From Streptomyces rugosispiralis (GTDB lineage: Bacteria; Actinomycetota; Actinomycetes; Streptomycetales; Streptomycetaceae), in NCBI RefSeq assembly GCF_024505145.1, contig NZ_JANIAA010000038.1, positions 1 to 64,000 on the forward strand: a stretch of DNA of 64,000 nt. Direction: 5' to 3'. Below are positions 24,806 to 33,073 of this stretch, piece after piece. Under the pieces are notes generated by a model, which was not told the origin of the DNA, ran no database searches, and saw only the letters and a list, made by a program, of their open reading frames with translations. Numbering within the stretch: position 1 is the stretch's first letter; every line of letters starts with the position of its first letter. The translations under genes were made by a program, and so were the position numbers.

Positions 24806-26401
24806 ATGAGTAGCAACCAGCCTCCCCAGGCGGCAGCCGTACCAGTCGGCGACGGGGGCACGCCGGACGCGCGTCAGCTGCGCGCGATCCTGATCACCGT
24901 GTCGATCGCGCTGATGGCCGTCATCGCGTCGGTGTCCGGCCTGAACGTCGCCCAGACCCACATGGCCGTCGAGTGGGGCGCCTCACAGACCACTGTCCTG
25001 TGGATCATCAATATCTACACCCTCGCCCTGGCCGCCCTGCTGCTGCCGCTGGGTGCGATAGGTGACCGATGGGGCCGCAAGCCCATGCTGATCACCGGAC
25101 TGATCATCTTCGGCGCGGCCAGCGTCGTCGCCGGGCTCGCCCCGTCGGCCGCAGTGATGATCGGCGCCCGGGTGGCCGCGGGTATCAGCGCCGCGATGAT
25201 CATGCCGATCACGCTGGCCGTCATCACCTCCACGTTCCCCGAGGAGGAACGGGGCAAGGCGATCGGTGTATGGACCGGCGTCGCCGGGGGCGGCGGCATC
25301 CTGGGCATGTTCCTCTCCGCGCTCCTCGTGGACGTCGCGGACTGGCGGTGGCTGTTCGTGCTGCCCGTGGTCCTGGTCGTCGCCGCGCTGGCGATGACCC
25401 TGAAGTCGGTGCCCAACTCCCGCGAACGCTCCACCCATTCCTTCGACACCATCGGCGCGTTGGTGTCCACCATCGCCGTGATCGGCCTCATCTTCGCCCT
25501 GCAGGAAGGCCCCGAGCGCGGCTGGACCGACCCCGTCCCCCTGATCAGCCTGGCCGTCGGCGTCGCCGCCGCCATTGTCTTCGTGGCCTGGGAACTGCAC
25601 CGCCGCGACGCATCCCTGCTGGACGTACGCCTCTTCCGCGAGCGCGGCCTGGCCAGCGGCTCCATCACGCTGCTCGTCGTCTTCGGTGTCCAGGCCGGTA
25701 TCGCCGTCGTCCTCTTCCCCTTCTTCCAGGCCGTGCTGGGCTGGTCCGGCCTGCTGTCCACCGTGGCGATGATGCCCATGGCCATCATGATGATGATGAC
25801 GTCCGGCCTGGCCCCCAAGATGGCCGCCAAGATCGGCGCCCGCTCCACCATGACCGTGGGTGTCGCCCTGTCCGCCCTCGGCCTCGCGCTGATGGCACTG
25901 TTCGTCTCCATCGACGGCGGCTACCTGTCCATCCTCGCCGGCATGCTCACCATGGGCATCGGCATGGGCCTGTCGATGACACCCTCCACCGAGGCCATCA
26001 CCAGTTCCCTGCCCCGCGCCAAGCAGGGCGTTGCCTCGGCCCTCAACGACGTCACCCGCGAATTCGGCACCGCCCTGGGCGTCGCGATGCTCGGCGCGCT
26101 CCTGGCCAACGGCTACCGCGGCGCCATCGACGACAAGCTCGGCGGCATCCCCCAGGGGGCCGCGGACACCGCACGCGAAGGCATCGCCAACGCCGTCGAG
26201 GTGGCCCCGAGCACTGGCAGCCACGCCCAGGACCTGATCCACACCGCGCAACAGTCCTTCGTCGACGGCTGGCAGCAGGCCATGTGGGCAGGCGTCGCCG
26301 TCATGGGTGTGCTGCTCGTCTACGTCGCCCTGCCCGGGCCCCAGGGCTCAGACCCCACCATCACGGACGAGGCGGAGACCACGGAGACCGTCGCCGTCTG
26401 A
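24806..26401 (+). CDS. 14-TM MFS drug-efflux transporter (DHA2 family)
   Basis: The start at ATG 24806 follows AGAGGAAA. The 531-residue integral membrane protein has about 14 hydrophobic segments. Motif A is GAIGDRWGRKPMLITGLIIF, and the motif C-like region GVWTGVAGGGGILGMFLSAL is the antiporter signature of proton-driven exporters. It resembles EmrB/QacA-type pumps. The order with the upstream reductase and the divergent XRE-cupin regulator suggests inducible export of a toxic or self-made small molecule. The acidic tail (TITDEAETTETVAV) is cytoplasmic. The substrate cannot be deduced. Confidence 0.92.
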   Translation: MSSNQPPQAAAVPVGDGGTPDARQLRAILITVSIALMAVIASVSGLNVAQTHMAVEWGASQTTVLWIINIYTLALAALLLPLGAIGDRWGRKPMLITGLIIFGAASVVAGLAPSAAVMIGARVAAGISAAMIMPITLAVITSTFPEEERGKAIGVWTGVAGGGGILGMFLSALLVDVADWRWLFVLPVVLVVAALAMTLKSVPNSRERSTHSFDTIGALVSTIAVIGLIFALQEGPERGWTDPVPLISLAVGVAAAIVFVAWELHRRDASLLDVRLFRERGLASGSITLLVVFGVQAGIAVVLFPFFQAVLGWSGLLSTVAMMPMAIMMMMTSGLAPKMAAKIGARSTMTVGVALSALGLALMALFVSIDGGYLSILAGMLTMGIGMGLSMTPSTEAITSSLPRAKQGVASALNDVTREFGTALGVAMLGALLANGYRGAIDDKLGGIPQGAADTAREGIANAVEVAPSTGSHAQDLIHTAQQSFVDGWQQAMWAGVAVMGVLLVYVALPGPQGSDPTITDEAETTETVAV

Positions 26402-26438
26402 TGACCGTGCGTAACAACTGGCGGATCGTCCGTCAGGC

Positions 26439-26468
26439 GTCAGGCATCGCCATACCGCGATGCCTGAC
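26439..26468. terminator. 12-bp stem-loop terminator of the MFS gene
   Basis: GTCAGGCATCGC (26439-26450) pairs perfectly with GCGATGCCTGAC (26457-26468) around CATACC. It lies 37 bp after the MFS stop codon. Confidence 0.85.
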
Positions 26469-26506
26469 ACCCCGGCCCAGCAGCGCACGTCGCAACGGGG
26501 ACACCC

Positions 26507-26640
26507 ATGCCGAACGAGCTCCTGGACACCTTCATCACCGGACTGAACGTGAAGATCGACGACGAGCTCACGGAGACCCGATGACTGGGCGGACCACCGC
26601 AGTCGAGCGACTCCGAGCTGGTGTGTCTCGCGGTGGGGCC
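26507..26640 (+). pseudogene. IS982-like transposase, N-terminal stub
   Basis: ATG 26507 reads MPNELLDTFITGLNVKIDDE and LTETR before a stop. In a shifted frame the sequence continues GGPPQSSDSELVCLAVGP. This corresponds to the start of IS982-type transposases (LLTALYVKIDDELxxxR followed by a R-PPxLSDSELVCLAVAQ segment). Only about 45 residues remain, so it is a scar of an old insertion. Confidence 0.6.
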
Positions 26641-26765
26641 GGGGCGGTGCCGAGGAAGGCGAAACCGACGGTCGCGGCGGCCACAGGACGCTCACCCGGC
26701 CGTGAACCAGCACTGGGCGCTAGCTGACCACCGCGGCGGCCAGGCCTCTCGGCCGTCAGGGACGG

Positions 26766-27029
26766 TCAGTACGGCTGGAGGCGGGTGAGGACGATGTACG
26801 GAGGGTCGGCGTCAGCAATGACGACGTACTCGGCGACGCCGAGCATCCCGTCCCGGCCGAGCGGCATGCGTCTTTGCCGGGGCCATTTCACCGAGGCAGT
26901 GCTGCCCGGCACCATGCCCCGGGTCTCGTTGACCTGAACGGTCACTGCGATGATCGCTCCGAAGACTTCAGTGGGCAGAGATAAGTCGGCCAGCAGCGCG
27001 TCGGGTTGATGTCGGCGGGGAACGCAGGG
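26766..27029 (-). pseudogene. 3' fragment of an unknown gene
   Basis: An 88-codon minus-strand frame has good protein character: LLADLSLPTEVFGAIIAVTV, QVNETRGMVPGSTASVKWPR, GMLGVAEYVVIADADPPYIV and LTRLQPY. It has no credible start before the upstream stop at 27030-27032, so it is probably a truncated gene end. No family is recognised. Confidence 0.35.
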
Positions 27030-27143
27030 TCACGTCAGTGGCGGCGCTGAGCCGGTGTCAGCGGTTGGTGACGTCGGCGGCGGAGGCCGGGGAAGCCGAC
27101 GCGGCCCCCTGCCCGGGCGGGCGGAGGACCGCGCCGCGACGGT

Positions 27144-27770
27144 CTAGCCGCCGATTCGGTCTCGCAGGCGTTTGGCTGCATCCTCGGCGTCCCAGTTGTA
27201 GTCCTCGTCGGACTCGGCGATGACGACGGGAACCGGCCAGACCCCTACGAGCTTGACCTGGCCGTTGCTCACGGTGGAGCCGACTGCCTGGATCGTTGTG
27301 ACCTCGGCCCTGATGAAGGCTTCCAGCGGGGAGAGAATCTCATCGATCTCCGGGACGGCCAGCGCGGCCACTTCCAGCGCCTGGAAGACGATCTCCGAGT
27401 CCCGGTCGATCTGTTCGACGGCGGCCCTGTTGAGGTGAATCACGTAGTAGATGATGTCCGTCATCTCGCCGTAGACCTGCGGGCCGTCCTCGGCCAGGAT
27501 CTGCCGTTCGAACGCGCTCAGCGCCTCGCCGGTCAGCCCCTGCTGCGCCGCCTCCTTCTCCCACTCGGGCCGGATGACCTTCAGCACCTCGTGCGCGGAC
27601 GGCTTCGGCCTGGCCCGCGCCTCCAGCGACCGGCGCGCCATCGCCTCCACGTCCAGCGCCGCCACCAGATCAAAACCCTCGATCTTCCTCACACGGTTCA
27701 GGCGCTCCCGGATCTGGGCGGCCCTCTTCTGCACCTGCTCCTCTGTGATCTTGTCGCCGTGGTCCGACAT
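27144..27770 (-). CDS. Hypothetical 208-residue protein
   Basis: The start at ATG 27770 follows CAGGAGG. The N-terminal 60 residues are charged and helical (TEEQVQKRAAQIRERLNRVR). The middle has MTDIIYYVIHLNRAAVEQID, and the end has a short Asp-rich stretch (SDEDYNWDAEDAAKRL). There is no signal or membrane segment and no known domain. The sequence looks real: good ribosome-binding site and balanced composition. It stands alone between transposon scars. Confidence 0.75.
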   Translation of the reverse strand: MSDHGDKITEEQVQKRAAQIRERLNRVRKIEGFDLVAALDVEAMARRSLEARARPKPSAHEVLKVIRPEWEKEAAQQGLTGEALSAFERQILAEDGPQVYGEMTDIIYYVIHLNRAAVEQIDRDSEIVFQALEVAALAVPEIDEILSPLEAFIRAEVTTIQAVGSTVSNGQVKLVGVWPVPVVIAESDEDYNWDAEDAAKRLRDRIGG

Positions 27771-27927
27771 GATCCTCCTGGTCTCCCTTGTTGTCTTCAG
27801 ACATCAACTCCTTTATTGAGTGGGGGAACCCCGCATTCGCCCAGTAGGCGATCCAGCCAGTGTCTCGGCCACAGGAGTCGGTCGAGAACCGGCCGCCAGC
27901 GGGGCGCAGGGGTAGTACGGCACGAGT

Positions 27928-28398
27928 TCAGCGCCGGAGTGCTCGATCCGGGCGGCATACGTCGCATATATCTACGCCGTGCTGGGTGAGCAGACCGATC
28001 GCGTCCTCGGTGGTGACCCGTGCGTGCTCCCCTTTGGCCTGCCAGCAGTCGCGGCGGTGAAGACGGCGCGCCGGATCGTCGTCCGCGTACTGGTGCAGCT
28101 TTTCGAGCACCCACTGCCGCCCGGCGATCGCGCCATCCCGGGGGACGGTGCCGTAGTCCTCGCCGGGGATGGGGGTGACCTGGTCGGCGGCCAAAGTGAT
28201 CGCGGTGGGTGCCCCGGTCGGGCGGCTGCGGCCTTCGGTGTCCTCGAAGCGGGTAGGGAGGATCGCCTCGGCTTCAAGCCACCACTGTCCGTCTGTGCTG
28301 CGGATCCATCCGGTGGCGATCACGTCCAGTTCCTGGCCGTCTGGGAGCACGGCTCGCGCCCACGGCCCAGCTTTCGACCGCCTCTCCTCCGCATCCAC
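27928..28398 (-). CDS. DUF6233-like protein with Cys/His C-terminal motif
   Basis: The start is uncertain; GTG 28398 (VDAEERRSKAGPWARAVLPD) gives 156 residues. The core has WIRSTDGQWWLEAEAILPTR and GEDYGTVP. The C-terminus, HRRDCWQAKGEHARVTTEDA followed by VDICDVCRPDRALRR, has the paired Cys/His pattern (HxxDCW...CxVCRPDRxL) of a Streptomyces-specific family of unknown role seen on plasmids and chromosome arms. The motif could bind a metal. It lies next to an integrase remnant. Confidence 0.6.
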   Translation of the reverse strand: MDAEERRSKAGPWARAVLPDGQELDVIATGWIRSTDGQWWLEAEAILPTRFEDTEGRSRPTGAPTAITLAADQVTPIPGEDYGTVPRDGAIAGRQWVLEKLHQYADDDPARRLHRRDCWQAKGEHARVTTEDAIGLLTQHGVDICDVCRPDRALRR

Positions 28399-28490
28399 GA
28401 TTCGGATTCTAGTTCGAATGCACGGACCTGTGGCGCCCGCTCGGGCGGCACCCCGGGGTGCCGCCCGTCGTGAAGTCCGTCCGAGAATCG

Positions 28491-28820
28491 TCACTCGCCG
28501 TTCGTTGACGGCATCTGGTTGACTGCGACGATCGGCAGGAGCGTCGCAGTCGCCGGAACACCGATCTCGCGGGGTGTCGTCCCGGTCGGCGTGGGGATGT
28601 CGACCAGCCGTTCCAGCAGCTGGTCGAGCGCGGACTGGCCATCGTCGACAGCGGCGCGTTCCTCGTCGCTGAGCGGGACGCTCGCCAGCATGCGCTGAAG
28701 GTTGTCCTTGGCCTCCAGGAGCCGGCCTTTGCTGGAGGTCTTGGGCAATAAGAAGTCGCAGCGGGCGCAGGCCATAATGAAAAACGTCCGTCCACTCCGG
28801 CAAGCCCACGGAATCTGCAT
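28491..28820 (-). pseudogene. Tyrosine recombinase (integrase), C-terminal fragment
   Basis: The minus strand reads MACARCDFLLPKTSSKGRLL, EAKDNLQRMLASVPLSDEER, QSALDQLLERLVDIPTPTG and TPREIGVPATATLLPIVAVN. This is the C-terminal extension that follows the catalytic domain in a group of actinobacterial integrases (a CxxC-like pair, then LLEAKxNLxRM). The catalytic RHRY residues are missing, cut off near 28800. Confidence 0.6.
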
Positions 28821-28829
28821 CCCCGTGTC

Positions 28830-29270
28830 AGCGATACGGGAAGGCCGTCGCTACTGCCTGGGACCGCTTGCACCCGCTGCTGGTTCGGCGCTCGGCCTGG
28901 ACCGACTATCCCGAAGGAGAGCCGCCGGTAATCGAAGGCACCATCATCGTCTGGCCCAGTGGCGAGGGTTTCGCGAGTACCTGGCCGGACTGCTGGCACT
29001 GCGGGAGCGGCACAAGACGATCACCTGCCCGGCAGGGGCGGGACCGGTGGCAGGTGCGTCCTTTGGGCGGCCTGCGGGTGAAGCCCGCCTCGTCCTCAAA
29101 GCAGATATAGCCCCCGCAGGCCGCCCGGGCCCGTTTACTTCCGCCCAGGTCGCTTCCTTCCGTGCAGCCGTCCAGCCGTGCGCGGTCGGCCCCTGCTCGA
29201 GATACCCGGCGAGCTTCTCCGGACAGCGCGGCGACAGGCGACACCGCCCCGGCATCAGGACGTTCCGCAG
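28830..29270 (-). pseudogene. IS630-family transposase fragment
   Basis: The clearest part is YICFEDEAGFTRRPPKGRT, the strand holding the first catalytic Asp/Glu of IS630 DDE domains (usually CFEDEAGQxLRPPKxRTW). The flanks (LGGSKRARAACG upstream, SGQVLAKPSPLG downstream) are only partly recognisable and in several frames. Confidence 0.6.
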
Positions 29271-29273
29271 ACA

Positions 29274-29897
29274 TCACCCCAGCGAGCCGAGATCAGTGTC
29301 GGGTGTTGGGGAGTGCCCGGTCATGGGCCGCAGGCCCAGTGCGTGGCTGATGCGCGAGGTGGCGACGAACCGTGCGGCCAGGTGGACGATCGCGACCAGC
29401 GCGGGGTCGTCGAGGTGCTCTCCGGCCGCGGTCATAGCGGGTATGGGAGGCGACGCGAACACGACAGTGAGTGTCAGCCTGCGCACGGCTTCCTCGGCGG
29501 AGTTGAGGACGTGGACGGCGCGCCCCTGAGCCGCGTTGATCCACGCCTCGCTCATGCCGTGGTCGCGGGCCACGTCCAGGTACTGGGCACGCTCGTACTC
29601 GTTGCCCAGAGCCTGGTGCGTGGCGAGGGCCACGATCAGCACGTGGGTGGGATCAAGTGCGGCTTTGAGCTGTTCGGTCATTTCCAGCAGTGCCAGGACG
29701 GCGCCGGGATGGTGCAGGCCCACGGCGAGGAACCCGTTGATGTAGCCGAGCCGGTCGGCCCGCTCGGCGAGCCGGTTGCGCAGTCCGTCGGGCAGCTCGG
29801 CCACGACCGCCGCCAGGTCCACGGGTTCGGGCCGCGTCCCGTCGCTGAGCCCTCGGTAGGGCACCGCCGTCCAGTCGACCTCGGGTCGGTCGGGCAT
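29274..29897 (-). CDS. Carboxymuconolactone decarboxylase/AhpD-like protein
   Basis: The start at ATG 29897 (MPDRPEVDWTAVPYRGLSDG) follows GGAGG. The all-helical 207-residue protein has the family arrangement TEQLKAALDPTHVLIVALAT, then NEYERAQYLDVARDHGMSEA and a late FVATSRISHALGL segment. The CxxC of peroxidase-type AhpD is absent, and the helix after the EY motif has no Cys. A redox role is therefore unlikely and the activity is unknown. It is the last gene of the leftward cluster, 142 bp after the sugar-binding-type protein, and may be part of that operon. Confidence 0.65.
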   Translation of the reverse strand: MPDRPEVDWTAVPYRGLSDGTRPEPVDLAAVVAELPDGLRNRLAERADRLGYINGFLAVGLHHPGAVLALLEMTEQLKAALDPTHVLIVALATHQALGNEYERAQYLDVARDHGMSEAWINAAQGRAVHVLNSAEEAVRRLTLTVVFASPPIPAMTAAGEHLDDPALVAIVHLAARFVATSRISHALGLRPMTGHSPTPDTDLGSLG

Positions 29898-30039
29898 GTC
29901 AGTCCTCCACAGTGGTCGGGGCCGCGGGCATCCACGGGGTGTGCCGGGCGGCGTCCTCCGGTTCGGGTGTCGGCTGCCTTCGGGCATGGGCTATCGGCAC
30001 GGTGGTGATCTCCTTGCCCGGGGAGTGGGCGAGATCGGT

Positions 30040-31305
30040 TCAGGCGAGGAGGGCTTCTGCCCGGCTCGCCGCGTCGCTGAGCGCCTGCCGCGGTTCCTTC
30101 GCGCCCGCGAGGGCGGCGTAGATGTTCTGCCGCAGCAGGTCGTTGATCTGAACGGCCCGCAGGCCGGGGAACTGGAAGCGTTGGGCAAGGTCCGGGACGG
30201 AGTCGAGCGCCGGCCGGCGGTACGGCTGTTCCTTGATGATCGGGCCGAGGTACCGGGCGCCGGTGGCGTGCACGTTGACGGGGATCTCGCCGGTGTTCGT
30301 GCACAGTTCGGTCTGCCCGGGAGCGCTGATGAGGGCCTGGATGATCTGCCAAGCGGCCCGCTGTTCCCGCTTGTCCTTGGTGAAGATCACCAGCGATCCT
30401 CCGCCCGGTGGCAGCCGCCGGGTGCCACCGTCCGGGATCGGGACCATGGCAGTCCGGCAGTCGAACGACGCCTCCTTGGCGTAGCGCACCGGCTTGGTGG
30501 ACGGGCCGAAGACCATGGCCGCGTCGCCGCGGAGGAACGCGTCGTCCATCTCCAGCGTGGTCGTCGGGGTGCTCAGCTTGTCGGTGATCAGCCCACGCCA
30601 GTAGGTGAGCACGTCGACGCCGGGACGGCCGGCGAAGGTGATGCGCCGTCGCCGTGCGTCCATCAGGGATCCGCCGGCCCAGCCGATGAAGTTCTCGAAC
30701 GTCCAGTTGGAGTCCGCGTCGTAGGAGTGCAGCACCCCGTAACGTGCCGCCCGCCTGCCCACCACGGCGGCAGCGGCGGACCGCATCTCGCTCCAGGTGG
30801 TCGGTGGCCTGTCCGGGTCGAGCCCTGCCTTGCGGAAGGCATCCGCGTTGTACGAGAACACCATCGCGCCGAGGCTGTAGAGGGCGGCGACCGTGTGTCC
30901 GTCGTACCGGTTCACCCGTCGGAACGGCCTGATGTAGTCGTCCGGCCGGAAACCGCCCGCCGCCATCAGGGGTTCCAGGGGCTGCAGCAGGCCCGCCGCG
31001 GCGTAGGTGAGGACGGCATTCGCCCCCACCATGGCCATGGCCGGCGGAGTACCGGCGGCGAACGCGGTGGCCAGTCGGCCGTCGACATCCTGCCAGTTGC
31101 CGCCGCCGCCACTGAGCTGGATCTCGAAGGAGATGCCGGTCCGCCGGGTGAAGTCCTTGCCGAGCGTGGCACCCGCGGCCTGCGCGCGGGTGCCGCTCGG
31201 GACAAGGAACCTCAGAGTGCCGGAGGTGTCGCGGCCGCAGGCGGTCGTGACCGCGGCGGCACCCGCGGCCAGCAGCAGTTTCCGCCGGGAGACGATGCTG
31301 GTCAT
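30040..31305 (-). CDS. ABC-importer solute-binding lipoprotein (CUT1/UgpB type)
   Basis: The start is ATG 31305 after AAGGA. The signal MTSIVSRRKLLLAAGAAAVT ends in the lipobox TTAC, giving a membrane-anchored extracellular lipoprotein. The 421 residues include WQDVDGRLATAFAAGTPPAM, FSYNADAFRKAGLDPDRPPT, TTWSEM and WTFENFIGWAGGSLMDARRR. This is the cluster B fold typical of sugar and glycerol-3-phosphate importers. The ligand is not a proven sugar, since UgpB-like proteins also bind phosphodiesters and phosphonates. It belongs with the next two permeases and the ATPase, all leftward. Confidence 0.9.
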   Translation of the reverse strand: MTSIVSRRKLLLAAGAAAVTTACGRDTSGTLRFLVPSGTRAQAAGATLGKDFTRRTGISFEIQLSGGGGNWQDVDGRLATAFAAGTPPAMAMVGANAVLTYAAAGLLQPLEPLMAAGGFRPDDYIRPFRRVNRYDGHTVAALYSLGAMVFSYNADAFRKAGLDPDRPPTTWSEMRSAAAAVVGRRAARYGVLHSYDADSNWTFENFIGWAGGSLMDARRRRITFAGRPGVDVLTYWRGLITDKLSTPTTTLEMDDAFLRGDAAMVFGPSTKPVRYAKEASFDCRTAMVPIPDGGTRRLPPGGGSLVIFTKDKREQRAAWQIIQALISAPGQTELCTNTGEIPVNVHATGARYLGPIIKEQPYRRPALDSVPDLAQRFQFPGLRAVQINDLLRQNIYAALAGAKEPRQALSDAASRAEALLA

Positions 31306-31346
31306 GGCTGTGCTGTCCTTGCGTGGATACGGAATACGGACCATGG

Positions 31347-32162
31347 CTATTCGCCGTCGGCGGTGAGAACCAGTCCGCGGACCAGGTGCCGCTGGACCAG
31401 GAGGAAACAGACGAGCAGCGGCAGCGCCGCCAGCGCGGCGACCGCCAGTTGCACGCTCAGCGGCACGGTGCTGTCCGGGCCGGAGACCCCGGCCACCGCG
31501 TACGGGACAGTCGCGACGTGGTCGGTGGTCAGGACGACCGACGGCCAGTACAGGTCGTTCCAGTGCGAGACGACGCTGAACACACCGGCGGCGACCAGAG
31601 CGGGACGGACGTGCGGCAGCACCACCCGCCACAGCATCGCCACCGGCCCGACGCCGTCCAGCCGGGCGGCGTCGAACATGCTCGCCGGGATGGCGAGGAT
31701 GAACTGGCGGAACAGATAGATGCAGAATCCGCTGCCGATGCTCGGCAGGATCAACGCCGAGTAGCTGTCGAGCAGACCGAGGTCCGACAGCAGGAAGTAG
31801 ATCGGGATCGCGGTCACCTGGACCGGAATGACCAGACAGACCAACACGAGCTTGAACGTCAGCGTTCGGCCGCGGAACTCCCAGCGTGCCAGCGCGTAGG
31901 CGATCGGCAGCGACGTCACCACCTGTGCGAGGAAGATCGCCCCGGTCACCAGCACGCTGGTGCCGTACACGCGCGGCCAGTCCAGTGCGGCCCAGGCGTC
32001 GCGGACATGGTCCAGGGTGAGGTGCGGCGTCAGGTCCCCGTTCAACGGGTTGCCCACGAGGAACGTGCCGGCGAGCATCAGCACCAGGGGCCCGAGCATG
32101 ATCACGCCGCCGGCCGCGACCGCCGTGTGGACACCGATGCGGCGCCGAATCGTCGTGTTCAT
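31347..32162 (-). CDS. ABC-importer permease 2 (MalG/UgpE type)
   Basis: The start at ATG 32162 overlaps the stop of permease 1 by 4 bp (ATGA). The 271-residue protein has six membrane segments. The ATPase-coupling EAA loop is DAARLDGVGPVAMLWRVVLP. It forms the channel with permease 1. The tight overlap shows translational coupling in the operon. Confidence 0.92.
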   Translation of the reverse strand: MNTTIRRRIGVHTAVAAGGVIMLGPLVLMLAGTFLVGNPLNGDLTPHLTLDHVRDAWAALDWPRVYGTSVLVTGAIFLAQVVTSLPIAYALARWEFRGRTLTFKLVLVCLVIPVQVTAIPIYFLLSDLGLLDSYSALILPSIGSGFCIYLFRQFILAIPASMFDAARLDGVGPVAMLWRVVLPHVRPALVAAGVFSVVSHWNDLYWPSVVLTTDHVATVPYAVAGVSGPDSTVPLSVQLAVAALAALPLLVCFLLVQRHLVRGLVLTADGE

Positions 32163-33073
32163 CGCGCACCCGCCCTCTCGAGCCGGCGTCCGCCGGCGAG
32201 GTACTGCGCGGCGACGGTGACGAGTACGAGGCCGAGAAGGACGGTGTTGACGATCGAGCCGCTGCCGATGTCGAGATAGCTGACGCCGTACCGCCATTGC
32301 AGGTCCGCCAGGGTCTCGGTCGACCCCAGTGGTCCGCCGTCGGTCATCACATGCACCTGATCGAAGACACGCAGCGCGTCGCGAGTGGCGATGATCAGGG
32401 CGAACATGGTCGACGGCCCGAGCGCGGGCCAGGTGATGTGCCAGAACCTGTGCCAGGGACCGGCGCCGTCCAGCCGGCCGGCCTCATGCAGGTGCTGCGG
32501 CACGCTGGACAGACCGGCGAGGAACATCACCATCGACGAGCCGATACCCGCCCAACTGCCGATCACGGCGATGGCCGGCAGCGCGAGCGTGGTGGAGTGC
32601 AGCCAGTCGGTGGCACCGGTCAGCCGCCCGATGGTGGAGTCGACCAGTCCCGTGCCGGGGTAGAACAGCCAGCGCCACACCACCGACATCGCCGCCATTG
32701 TCGCGATCGTCGGCAGAAAGTAGACCGTGCGCCACAGTCCGCCCCAGCGGGGCAGGGCATGGATGCCGAGCGCCGCGAGCAGGCTGAGGCCGACGATCAC
32801 CGGAACCGTCAGCACGGCGTACAGCACGGTGTTGACCGTGGCCTGCTGCAGTTCGGGGGAGGTCAGGATGCGGTCCCAGTTGCGCAGCCCGACGAAACGG
32901 ATGGAACGCGTGAGCGGTTGGTAGTCGAACAGGGTCAGCGCCATCACCGTACTCAGCGGCACGATGAAGAACACCATGAGGAAGGTCGCGGCCGGCGTCA
33001 CCAGCAGCGCCGGTACATACCGCCGTGGTGTCCGCAAGCGCCGCGGTACGGAGGCCTCGAGCAGTGCGGTCAT
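32159..33073 (-). CDS. ABC-importer permease 1 (MalF/UgpA type)
   Basis: The start ATG 33073 overlaps the ATPase stop (ATGA). A TTG at 33079 is possible but unnecessary. The 304-residue protein has six membrane segments, and its EAA-type loop is EAGRLDGAGPWHRFWHITWP. The late region VMTDGGPLGSTETL is typical of CUT1 permeases. It is the partner of the following permease. Confidence 0.92.
   Translation of the reverse strand: MTALLEASVPRRLRTPRRYVPALLVTPAATFLMVFFIVPLSTVMALTLFDYQPLTRSIRFVGLRNWDRILTSPELQQATVNTVLYAVLTVPVIVGLSLLAALGIHALPRWGGLWRTVYFLPTIATMAAMSVVWRWLFYPGTGLVDSTIGRLTGATDWLHSTTLALPAIAVIGSWAGIGSSMVMFLAGLSSVPQHLHEAGRLDGAGPWHRFWHITWPALGPSTMFALIIATRDALRVFDQVHVMTDGGPLGSTETLADLQWRYGVSYLDIGSGSIVNTVLLGLVLVTVAAQYLAGGRRLERAGAR

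Noticed and set aside
30040..33073. Calling the importer a sugar transporter
   Set aside because: CUT1-type components also import glycerol-3-phosphate, phosphodiesters and phosphonates; the neighbouring enzymes do not look like sugar catabolism.
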